Assembly (NCBI GenBank): GCA_025351545.1
Contig: JANXVQ010000196.1
Coordinates: 1 to 7,008 of the forward strand
DNA from: Spirosoma sp.
Lineage (GTDB): Bacteria; Bacteroidota; Bacteroidia; Cytophagales; Spirosomataceae
Reading direction: 5' to 3'
DNA length: 7,008 nt
A program made the position numbers and the translations under genes. Shown here piece by piece: positions 1 through 5,867 of the stretch (its first letter is position 1; each line of letters starts with the position of its first letter). Under the pieces are notes generated by a model. The model saw only the letters and a list, made by a program, of their open reading frames with translations. It ran no database searches and was not told the origin of the DNA.

Positions 1-941
1 AGGGCGAAGCGTATGCCTTACGAGCCTTGGCTTATTTCGATTTAGTACGCGGTTGGGGTGGTGTGCAACTGATTCTAAAACCCACCCATACGTCGTCCGA
101 TAATACCGGAATTACGCGCAATAGTGCAGGCGAAACGTATGCTCAGGTGCTGAAAGACTTGACGGCTGCGGAACCCCTGCTAGGTACGACAACCAACCGG
201 AACAAGGTTACCCGGAAAACCGTCTGGGCCATACGCGCACGCTATCATTTGTATAGGCAAGAATGGGATCAGGCAGAGACGTATGCCAGCAAACTCATTG
301 ACGATGCAACCAGCTACAAACTGGCGAAGCCCTACAGCGCCTTTTTTGCCGGTAATGCAACGGCAACAACAGAGTCGGTCTTTGAGATTGCTTATACGAA
401 CTCGTTCAAAAATGGCCATTACAACTGGTGGCTACCGCCTGCACTTAGCGGTCGACGCGAGTGGGCACCTAGCGACAAGCTTGTAGCCCTGCTCAATGAT
501 CCTGACGTGGGCGGAAATCGAAAGGATTTGATTGCTCAAACAAGTCCTCCTGGCAATTTGTGGTATGGCAAACTGTATTACCGCACCCCGCCTGGCACCG
601 ATCCGGCTTACGTTATTCGTATTGCCGAACTGTATTTTATCCGTGCCGAAGCGCGAACTCAGTTCGGTAAAACGGGGGCTGCCCTCACCAATCTGAACGC
701 CATTCGGGACCGGGCTGGCGTGCCCGCATCGCAGGCGGCAACCAGAGACGCTCTACTGCTGGCAATCGAAAGCGAACGGCAGGTTGAGTTCCCGTTTGGG
801 GCCGACCGCTGGTTCAATATGGTTCGCACAGGTCGGGTGGCATCGGTCTTGAGCATAGTTGATGTAAGCAAATATGTATTACCAATCCCGAACAGTGAAA
901 TATTGGCTGACAAGGCCTTAACGCAAAATCAAGGCTATTAA
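1..941 (+). CDS. SusD/RagB-family outer-membrane substrate-binding lipoprotein, C-terminal part (5' truncated by window)
   Basis: SusD proteins are surface lipoproteins that cap a SusC TonB-dependent transporter and capture nutrients for import. The frame is open from base 3, so the gene starts upstream; 312 residues are visible, roughly the last 60% of a usual SusD. The first visible residues, GEAYALRALAYFDLVRGWGG, match the conserved helix of the N-terminal SusD domain. Further family marks are the TPR-like helix RIAELYFIRAEA, the segment ERQVEFPFGADRWFNMVRTG, and the C-terminus PIPNSEILADKALTQNQGY, which resembles the usual PIP..EI..N..L.QNPGY ending. The signal peptide and lipobox cysteine would lie outside the window, as would the SusC partner, normally just upstream. 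The next gene starts 55 bases after the stop with no terminator between, so cotranscription with the S51 peptidase is likely. The ligand cannot be read from this sequence; SusD assignment is secure. Confidence 0.95.
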   Translation, partial: GEAYALRALAYFDLVRGWGGVQLILKPTHTSSDNTGITRNSAGETYAQVLKDLTAAEPLLGTTTNRNKVTRKTVWAIRARYHLYRQEWDQAETYASKLIDDATSYKLAKPYSAFFAGNATATTESVFEIAYTNSFKNGHYNWWLPPALSGRREWAPSDKLVALLNDPDVGGNRKDLIAQTSPPGNLWYGKLYYRTPPGTDPAYVIRIAELYFIRAEARTQFGKTGAALTNLNAIRDRAGVPASQAATRDALLLAIESERQVEFPFGADRWFNMVRTGRVASVLSIVDVSKYVLPIPNSEILADKALTQNQGY

Positions 942-996
942 CTAACTTCGTACGGTTGCGTAATAACACGCCAACTGTTCAAAAAAAACAACTTGA

Positions 997-1884
997 ATGA
1001 AAAAGCAATTCGTTTTACCACTCCTCTTTTTAGCACTGATTGCCGGTAATATCAATGCACAAACACCTCAAATGGTAGGCCCCGAAAAAGGGGCATTGAT
1101 CATTGTTGGCGGGGGCGCTATGGGCCCGGAACTCTGGAACCGGTTTGTTGAACTGGCCGGTGGATCAGCCAATGCCAATATCGTAATCATTCCAACGGCT
1201 GGCGAAGACTCGTCGGCCAGCAGTGCCCCCCGCGAAAAAGAAAAATTGCTGAGTCTGGGCGTTAAAAACATAACTATCCTGCACACCCGCGACCCAAAAG
1301 TAGCCAATCAGGAATCGTTTGTGGCTCCATTGCGTAATGCCACCGGTGTCTGGTTTGTTGGCGGTCGGCATTGGCGGCTGGCTGATTCTTACTTAAATAC
1401 GCTGGCTCAAAAAGAATTCAATGCCGTATTAGGCCGGGGTGGCGTTCTGGGCGGCACATCAGCAGGCGCGACAATTCTGGGCTCCTTTATGGTCCGGGGC
1501 GACACAAAAGGCAACTCAATTATGGTCGGCGACCATACGCAGGGGCTCGATTTTATTCATAACATTACCATCGACCAGCACTTTCTGCGCCGGAATCGCC
1601 AGTTTGACCTGATTGATGTTATCAAGTCCCGTCCCGAACTACTCGGTATCGCTATCGACGAAAGCACAGCTATTGTGGTGCAGCAAAATACGTTCGATGT
1701 AATCGGCAACTCGTATGTAGGAATTTACGAAGCCGGACAGATTGCCAACAGCACGAAATATCCATCCGGGCAAAACAGTAACGGCGGCCCATTCTATTTT
1801 CTTGGCAAAGGGCAAAAATTTGATTTGAAAACCCGAAAAGTGATTAACCAACAGCCAGTACGGCCCAACGAACCCGCTAAGTAG
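997..1884 (+). CDS. Secreted cyanophycinase-like peptidase (family S51)
   Basis: S51 peptidases are serine exopeptidases; cyanophycinase releases beta-Asp-Arg dipeptides from cyanophycin. The 295-residue product starts with a signal peptide (about residues 1-21, MKKQFVLPLLFLALIAGNINA, cleaved before QTPQ), so it acts in the periplasm or outside. Visible landmarks are KGALIIVGGGAMG (31-43), IVIIPTAGED (62-71), GVWFVGGRHWRL (117-128), the nucleophile elbow GGTSAGA with Ser155, DQHFLRRNR (193-201) with the expected catalytic-site His195, and GIAIDESTA (217-225). Length suits a cyanophycinase plus leader. Compared with cyanobacterial CphB as I remember it, the conserved Gln of GGDQ is His125 and the third substrate-binding Arg is Asp204, so true cyanophycin specificity is unproven. 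It follows a susD gene by 55 bases and precedes a strong terminator, suggesting it is the last gene of a SusCD uptake locus. The A-rich leader before ATG is normal for Bacteroidota. Family assignment is firm; substrate is inferred. Confidence 0.92.
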   Translation: MKKQFVLPLLFLALIAGNINAQTPQMVGPEKGALIIVGGGAMGPELWNRFVELAGGSANANIVIIPTAGEDSSASSAPREKEKLLSLGVKNITILHTRDPKVANQESFVAPLRNATGVWFVGGRHWRLADSYLNTLAQKEFNAVLGRGGVLGGTSAGATILGSFMVRGDTKGNSIMVGDHTQGLDFIHNITIDQHFLRRNRQFDLIDVIKSRPELLGIAIDESTAIVVQQNTFDVIGNSYVGIYEAGQIANSTKYPSGQNSNGGPFYFLGKGQKFDLKTRKVINQQPVRPNEPAK

Positions 1885-1900
1885 GCGAACAGACTTAATT

Positions 1901-1967
1901 AAACTTTGACAGAGCTGATACTATAGTCCACTGATTATCAGAGTTATCAGCTTTGTCAAAGTTTTTT
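1901..1967 (+). terminator. Strong intrinsic terminator after the S51 peptidase gene
   Basis: The arms 1901-1920 (AAACTTTGACAGAGCTGATA) and 1945-1964 are complementary over 20 positions with a single G-U wobble, and are followed by a T run at 1962-1967. The hairpin begins 16 bases after the peptidase stop. The 24-base loop (1921-1944) contains a second copy of TTATCAG (1935-1941; the other at 1944-1950), so an alternative inner pairing is possible. The reverse strand lacks a good T run, so it should act mainly on + strand transcription. Confidence 0.88.
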
Positions 1968-2151
1968 GCTCTATTACTTAGAATCTATTAGCCATCCCCT
2001 TTACCAGTACCTTTTTCTGGCAAAGGTGCTTTTCTTTACGTTGAATCAGGGCTATTTCACATAAATAAACTATTTACTCTATAGATATTTTCAACATAAA
2101 AATCCATACATGTTGCCTAAATCTGAGTTCTCCTATTCGCTATCTCCCTGA
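1968..2151. other. AT-rich intergenic spacer without a recognisable gene
   Basis: This stretch has no coding frame I can support. It contains a short hairpin near its left end and is visibly AT-rich from about 2040 to 2175. An ATG at 2110 opens a 13-codon frame ending at TGA 2149-2151, in phase with the membrane-protein remnant that follows. I find no clean Bacteroidota promoter (TTG, about 19 bases, TAnnTTTG). Confidence 0.6.
2007..2037 (+). terminator. Possible second small hairpin terminator
   Basis: The arms 2007-2014 and 2022-2029 can pair over 8 positions (ACCTTT with AAAGGT, extended by a T-G wobble and a G-C pair), with a 7-base loop TTCTGGC, followed by the T-rich stretch 2030-2037. 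No gene ends directly upstream other than the peptidase, already served by the stronger hairpin. It may be a back-up terminator or the leftover terminator of a lost gene. Confidence 0.4.
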
Positions 2152-2627
2152 ACAAGAGTTGAAAAAATAATATTTCGCTTCACTGGAATCTATTTCCTGA
2201 TCCAGGCCGTCCCACTCGACCGGGCGTTTTATCGCGATCTATTTATGATTAACTGGGGAGCTTTCTACTACCGAGACCTATTCAATTTGTCACGCTATGC
2301 TCCTCATTTTTTCGGCCCGAACGACACATTTATCAGCTGGGCAGTCGTTGCGCTTATCGCTTTGGTTGGCACGATCATCCGAACATCCCGCGATCAGAAG
2401 CGAGCCAATTATGCTGAGCTTTATTACTGGTTACGGGTCGTTCTACGCTACCGGGCTGGTATCGGCATTATTGGCTTTGTCTTCACAAAGCTTTTGCCAA
2501 CCCAGCTACCGTACCCATCGCTAGGTTTACTGAACACCAATTTTGGCGATCTGACGGCCAAAAAAATTTACTGGCTTTCCATCGGCATTGCACCTTGGCA
2601 CCAAGTGTTTACGGGCGTGGTTGAGGT
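2152..2627 (+). pseudogene. N-terminal remnant of a multi-pass inner-membrane protein (DoxX-like?)
   Basis: A continuous frame from 2152 encodes what looks like the first part of a polytopic membrane protein. Hydrophobic segments are visible near IIFRFTGIYFLIQAVPLD, FISWAVVALIALVGTII, AGIGIIGFVFTKLLP and IYWLSIGIAP, separated by charged loops such as YYRDLFNLSRYAPHFFG and RTSRDQKRANYAELYYW. The overall look resembles a DoxX-like or uncharacterised membrane family of Cytophagales, but I cannot name it securely. The frame has no standard start at its left end: an in-phase TGA (2149-2151) separates it from ATG 2110, and the first internal ATG is 2245, after the first membrane segment. The membrane character stops abruptly after FTGVVEV (about 2625), where another gene's tail takes over in a different frame; the read-through frame ends at 2721 with unrelated residues. 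Starting at 2245 would give a 158-residue product, but I judge this a broken gene. Confidence 0.65.
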
Positions 2628-2855
2628 ACACTTCAGGACCCAATTCTGGACAAAGCACACACCGCTTTTTGGTACTTATGGCACTGGAATGGCGACGAAT
2701 CCGAAATCTCGAGCCGGTTAACCGATGAAACTGGTTATATTCAGCCAACGTTAAGCCAATCGGTCTATGCGCGAGGTAGCGAGATTGGCTATCATTTTAA
2801 TCCTGTCACCACCTGGCAAATCAAGGCCGGTGGCAATGTGTTATTTAAACCCTAG
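2625..2855 (+). pseudogene. C-terminal remnant of a probable outer-membrane beta-barrel protein
   Basis: In the frame opening at 2625, just after a TGA at 2622-2624, 76 codons run to TAG 2853-2855. The product has coherent, protein-like composition: TLQDPILDKAHTAFWYLWHW, then GDESEISSRLTDETGYIQP, SVYARGSEIGYHFNP and TWQIKAGGNVLFKP. Alternating aromatic and polar residues with short turns suggest terminal strands of an outer-membrane barrel such as an alginate-export-type or similar porin; the exact family is not recognised. There is no start codon at the left edge and the coding signal begins where the membrane-protein remnant ends, so this is the 3' end of a gene whose front has been lost. 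The overlapping frame ending at 2721 shows no protein-like character here, which supports this frame as the ancestral one. Confidence 0.55.
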
Positions 2856-2864
2856 CACCTCTAA

Positions 2865-4319
2865 ATGGCTAAAACCGATTTCGATGCTGTAGTCGTTGGC
2901 TCTGGCCCAAACGGACTCAGCGCGGCCATTACCATGCAACGCGCCGGACTTTCGGTGCTGGTTCTGGAAGCAAAAGATACCATTGGCGGGGGGCTTCGTT
3001 CAGCCGAGTTGACCCAACCCGGCTTTGTACATGACGTTTGCTCTGCCATTCATCCATTGGCCGTTGGTTCGCCTTTTTTCCGAACCTTGCCCCTGGCCGG
3101 GCATGGGCTGGAATTTATTGAGCCGCCGGTGCTGGCGGCTCACCCTTTCGATGGGGGTACTGCCGCTGCCCTAAGGCGTTCGGTAACGGAGACAGCCCAA
3201 TCACTTGGCGTTGATGAAGAAACCTATCGGAACCTACTGGAACCCATCGTGCGCGATTGGCCCGGTATGGCACCCGACATACTTGGTCCGCTGCGTTTCC
3301 CGAAGCATCCGATCAATATGGCCAGTTTTGGACTGGATGCTTTGTTGCCCGCGACTCAATTAGTGAAGCGTTTCAAGACCAGAGAAGCCCGTGGTCTGCT
3401 GGGAGGCATGGCTGCACACGCCATTCAACCACTGAGCAATCTGACCACAGCGGCTATTGCACTGGTGCTCATGACCGCCGGACATCTGTATAGCTGGCCT
3501 ATTCCGAAGGGTGGTTCGCAGTCGATTGCCAACGCGCTGGCTTCCTATTTCCGCTCCCTTGGCGGAAAAATTGAAACGGGTCGGCTAGTGCAGTCGCTAC
3601 AGGATATTCCATCAACGCGGGTTGTACTGTTCGATGTTACGCCGAAACAATTACTCAGCATTGCCGGAGAACGCTTTTCAACCGTTTACCGAAAGCAGTT
3701 GGAACATTACCGTTACGGGATGGGTGTCTTTAAAATCGACTGGGCATTAGATGGGCCAATTCCCTTCACCGCGCCCGAATGTCGGCAAGCAGGGACGATT
3801 CATATTGGAGGCACGTTCGAGGAAATTGCCGCTGCTGAACAGGCTACATCCAATGGCAGCCACCCCGACAAGCCGTACATATTACTGGCGCAGCAGAGCC
3901 TGTTCGATACGACTCGTGTTCCCGAAGGCAAGCAAACGGCCTGGGCCTATTGCCACGTACCAAACGGCTCGACACTAGACCGAACCGAAATTATAGAACA
4001 GCAGGTAGAACGGTTTGCACCGGGTTTCCGCGATCGAATTCTGGCCCGTCATACCATGAATACGGCGCAAATGGAAACGTATAACCCCAACTACATCGGG
4101 GGCGATATTAACGGTGGCATCCTCGACATTGGCCAGTTATATACCCGACCGGTCATTAGTCTGTCGCCTTATAAAACATCGGCACCGGGCATTTTCCTAT
4201 GCTCGTCGTCTACGCCACCCGGTGGTGGTGTGCATGGCATGTGTGGGTATCATGCGGCCCGCGTTGCCCTGCGCGAAGGGTTTGGCCTGCCCGTTCCTAT
4301 AACGCTGGCGACAGCGTAG
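2865..4319 (+). CDS. FAD-dependent oxidoreductase, phytoene-desaturase-like (COG1233 type)
   Basis: The 484-residue product is a flavoprotein oxidoreductase of the CrtI/amine-oxidase superfamily. A Rossmann FAD-binding fold opens the protein: VVVGSGPNGLSAA (about 9-21, GxGxxG) with Glu35 at the end of strand 2 (VLVLEAKDTIGGGLRS, 31-46) expected to bind the ribose. This is followed by the family-typical ELTQPGFVHDVCSAIHPLAV. The C-terminal FAD-contact region, SAPGIFLCSSSTPPGGGVHG followed by MCGYHAARVAL (about 440-469), is also intact. No signal peptide, so cytoplasmic. Length is normal for the family. Members are often annotated as NAD(P)/FAD-dependent oxidoreductase; the substrate is unknown and no carotenoid gene lies nearby, so a pigment role is not supported. 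The ATG lies only 9 bases after the TAG of the barrel remnant, with no visible Shine-Dalgarno site, so its promoter must lie inside the scar region or further up. Confidence 0.9.
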   Translation: MAKTDFDAVVVGSGPNGLSAAITMQRAGLSVLVLEAKDTIGGGLRSAELTQPGFVHDVCSAIHPLAVGSPFFRTLPLAGHGLEFIEPPVLAAHPFDGGTAAALRRSVTETAQSLGVDEETYRNLLEPIVRDWPGMAPDILGPLRFPKHPINMASFGLDALLPATQLVKRFKTREARGLLGGMAAHAIQPLSNLTTAAIALVLMTAGHLYSWPIPKGGSQSIANALASYFRSLGGKIETGRLVQSLQDIPSTRVVLFDVTPKQLLSIAGERFSTVYRKQLEHYRYGMGVFKIDWALDGPIPFTAPECRQAGTIHIGGTFEEIAAAEQATSNGSHPDKPYILLAQQSLFDTTRVPEGKQTAWAYCHVPNGSTLDRTEIIEQQVERFAPGFRDRILARHTMNTAQMETYNPNYIGGDINGGILDIGQLYTRPVISLSPYKTSAPGIFLCSSSTPPGGGVHGMCGYHAARVALREGFGLPVPITLATA

Positions 4320-4322
4320 AGA

Positions 4323-4381
4323 ATCGTTAACTTGAGTAAAAAATAGATCCCTGAGTGTTATTTTATTATAAAGTTAACGAT
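4323..4381. repeat. Inverted repeat between the oxidoreductase and PNPOx-like genes
   Basis: Perfect 11-base arms ATCGTTAACTT (4323-4333) and AAGTTAACGAT (4371-4381) enclose a 37-base interior that can itself pair through AAAATA (4340-4345) and TATTTT (4359-4364). The left arm begins 3 bases after the stop of the oxidoreductase gene and the right arm ends 19 bases before the next ATG. It could act as a terminator-like hairpin, although no T run follows, or as an operator or mRNA structure in the leader of the downstream gene. Each arm carries the palindrome GTTAAC. Confidence 0.6.
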
Positions 4382-4400
4382 CAAATGCACTGTCAAAATA

Positions 4401-4958
4401 ATGGGTAAATTTCACGATTCCATCAAGCCTGCACACCGGGAGTTCATACAAGAGCAACACCTGTTTTTTGTCAGCACGGCTCCGCTAAGTGCCGATGGAC
4501 ATGTTAACCTATCCCCAAAAGGACTGGACTGCTTCCAGATTTCATCTGACAACAAAGTGGGATACATGGACTTGATAAGCAGCGGCAACGAAACATCGGC
4601 CCATACGCTTGAAAATGGCCGCATTACCATCATGTTCTGTTCGTTTGATGGTGCACCCAATATTCTCCGATTGTATGGAAAAGGATTTACCGTGTTGCCC
4701 GACACAACAGAATGGGATATATATTCACCCCATTTTAAACTTTACTCAAGCACCCGTCAGCTCATCGTTGCGGATATTGATTTAGTGCAAACCTCCTGCG
4801 GCTTTGGCGTTCCTTTATTCGAATATGTTGGCGAGCGCGATATTCATTTCAATTGGGCCGAGAAGAAAGGCAAAGATGGGCTACTGGATTATGTGCAGGA
4901 AAATAATCTAACTAGCCTTGATGGATTGCCAACCAAAATAGGGCTACAACAAGACTGA
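4401..4958 (+). CDS. Pyridoxamine 5'-phosphate oxidase-like FMN-binding split-barrel protein
   Basis: The 185-residue product belongs to the PNPOx-like split beta-barrel group (Pfam Putative_PNPOx type). Family marks in order are FFVSTAPLSADGHVNLSPKG (22-41), the segment around SGNETSAHTLENGRITIMFC (61-80), FDGAPNILRLYGKG (82-95) and the C-terminal signature GLLDYVQENNLTSLDGLP (160-177). No signal peptide, hence cytoplasmic. Members bind FMN, heme or F420 and include uncharacterised stress-type flavoproteins; this subgroup is not the true PdxH of vitamin B6 synthesis. The start ATG follows an A-rich leader (TCAAAATA), usual in Bacteroidota, and the protein begins at the expected place for the family. 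It lies 81 bases downstream of the oxidoreductase with an inverted repeat between, so separate transcription is likely. Family confident, reaction unknown. Confidence 0.9.
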   Translation: MGKFHDSIKPAHREFIQEQHLFFVSTAPLSADGHVNLSPKGLDCFQISSDNKVGYMDLISSGNETSAHTLENGRITIMFCSFDGAPNILRLYGKGFTVLPDTTEWDIYSPHFKLYSSTRQLIVADIDLVQTSCGFGVPLFEYVGERDIHFNWAEKKGKDGLLDYVQENNLTSLDGLPTKIGLQQD

Positions 4959-4973
4959 TTTCAAATCTGGCAT

Positions 4974-4981
4974 TTTATTTG
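4974..4981 (+). promoter_or_regulatory. Candidate Bacteroidota -7 element upstream of the OmpA-family gene
   Basis: TTTATTTG matches the Bacteroidota -7 consensus TAnnTTTG except for one base and lies 36 bases before the ATG at 5018, a suitable distance. No TTG was found at the expected -33 position, so support is weak. Confidence 0.25.
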
Positions 4982-5017
4982 CAGCACGCTTATTATGACC
5001 TCAATAATTGCTCCAAA

Positions 5018-5746
5018 ATGCGTGCTGTCCTCTTTCTATTCTTTAGCTTACTGATCCTTCCTCATCTTTATGGGCAGAAACAGGCGCTGCTCAACACGCA
5101 GAAAACGCTGTTTACAATTTCGGCGGTAGACGATAAAACGTCAGCCGAATTACCCACTCAGTTCACCATCAAGGCCATGCAGGCCAATCAGAAATTTATC
5201 GGAAAAAGCCTGCCCGATAAACCATATGCCTTCGTGCTTACGCGCACAGACACGCTAAACGTTATAGCCAGCGCACCGGGCTATTATGAAGCCGAGGAGG
5301 TAATGGTCGTTTCCTGCGATACCTGCGCTGATTATGGGTATGTAGTCCGGCTTGAAAAAGAGGAACCCAAAGCCGATAGTGTGTTTCGGAACTTGCAGGT
5401 AAATCAGGCGTTTCGACTGGATAATGTGTATTTCGACCAGAGTAGCTATGTCCTCCGGACAGAATCATATCCGCAGTTAGATAAGCTGGTAAAAACATTG
5501 ACAACGACGCCGAAACTGGTTATCGAAATTGCTGGCCATACCGATAACGTTGGCGACCGACGACTCAATCAGGCCCTATCTGAGAACCGGGCCAAAATCA
5601 TTACCAACTACCTTGTCCGCAACGGCATTATCGAAAACCGCCTGCATCATAACGGCTATGGCGATACCAAACCAGCCGCGCCAAACGATTCCGAAAGAAA
5701 TAAACGAAAGAACCGACGCGTTGAATTCGTTGTCTTAGCATTGTAA
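5018..5746 (+). CDS. OmpA-family peptidoglycan-binding protein with N-terminal beta domain
   Basis: A 242-residue exported protein expected to tether the outer membrane to peptidoglycan. I chose ATG 5018 because it places a signal peptide right at the start (MRAVLFLFFSLLILPHLYG, cleavage near residue 19-20); an in-frame TTG at 4979 would add 13 polar residues in front and is unlikely. Residues about 30-115 form a beta-rich domain (FTISAVDDKTSAELPTQFTI, then VIASAPGYYEAEEV), reminiscent of small carboxypeptidase-regulatory or PEGA-like sandwich domains, with a close cysteine pair CDTC (100-103). The C-terminal OmpA domain (about 128-242) contains VYFDQSSYVL, IEIAGHTDNVGD and NQALSENRA; Asp176 and Arg191 match the spacing of the diaminopimelate-binding Asp and Arg of E. 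coli OmpA. There is no lipobox and no transmembrane barrel, so it is probably periplasmic or peripherally attached. The gene starts 59 bases after the PNPOx-like gene and may be independently transcribed. Confidence 0.9.
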   Translation: MRAVLFLFFSLLILPHLYGQKQALLNTQKTLFTISAVDDKTSAELPTQFTIKAMQANQKFIGKSLPDKPYAFVLTRTDTLNVIASAPGYYEAEEVMVVSCDTCADYGYVVRLEKEEPKADSVFRNLQVNQAFRLDNVYFDQSSYVLRTESYPQLDKLVKTLTTTPKLVIEIAGHTDNVGDRRLNQALSENRAKIITNYLVRNGIIENRLHHNGYGDTKPAAPNDSERNKRKNRRVEFVVLAL

Positions 5747-5867
5747 GTTTTGTTAGATGCTCGTCAGGAGTTGTCAAAAGTCATTAGAAAGGCATCAGGA
5801 AATAACCTAAAAACCACTAAAGAGCTTGATGATAAACTGACTGTCTCTACCGATTTCCTCGCTATAC

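Noticed and set aside
27..941. A complete gene starting at TTG 27
   Set aside because: The frame is open to the window edge and the residues before it (GEAYALRA) are typical internal SusD sequence, so the gene starts upstream.
942..996. Terminator between susD and the peptidase gene
   Set aside because: A short bulged GTTG-CGT/ACG-CAAC pairing exists but is followed by an A run, not T, so it does not argue against cotranscription.
1901..1964. The 64-base inverted repeat as a miniature mobile element
   Set aside because: No flanking target duplication is visible, and the position right after a stop with a T run fits a terminator.
2865..4319. A carotenoid pathway gene (crtI)
   Set aside because: The fold matches, but no crtB or other carotenoid gene is nearby and the wider oxidoreductase family is a better fit.
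180..4705. Several minus-strand open frames (for example 180-419, 659-913, 1068-1307, 1639-1851, 2527-2748, 4412-4705)
   Set aside because: All lie opposite well-supported + strand genes or the scar, have no recognisable domains and show shadow-like composition.
4979..5017. Upstream TTG start for the OmpA-family protein
   Set aside because: It would place 13 polar residues before an otherwise perfect signal peptide and overlaps the candidate -7 element; ATG 5018 fits better.
5747..5867. Hairpin or promoter in the gap before the DUF2236 gene
   Set aside because: Only a 5-base GATGC/GCATC pairing with a 31-base loop, and a TTG followed 19 bases later by a poor -7 match; both are within chance expectation.
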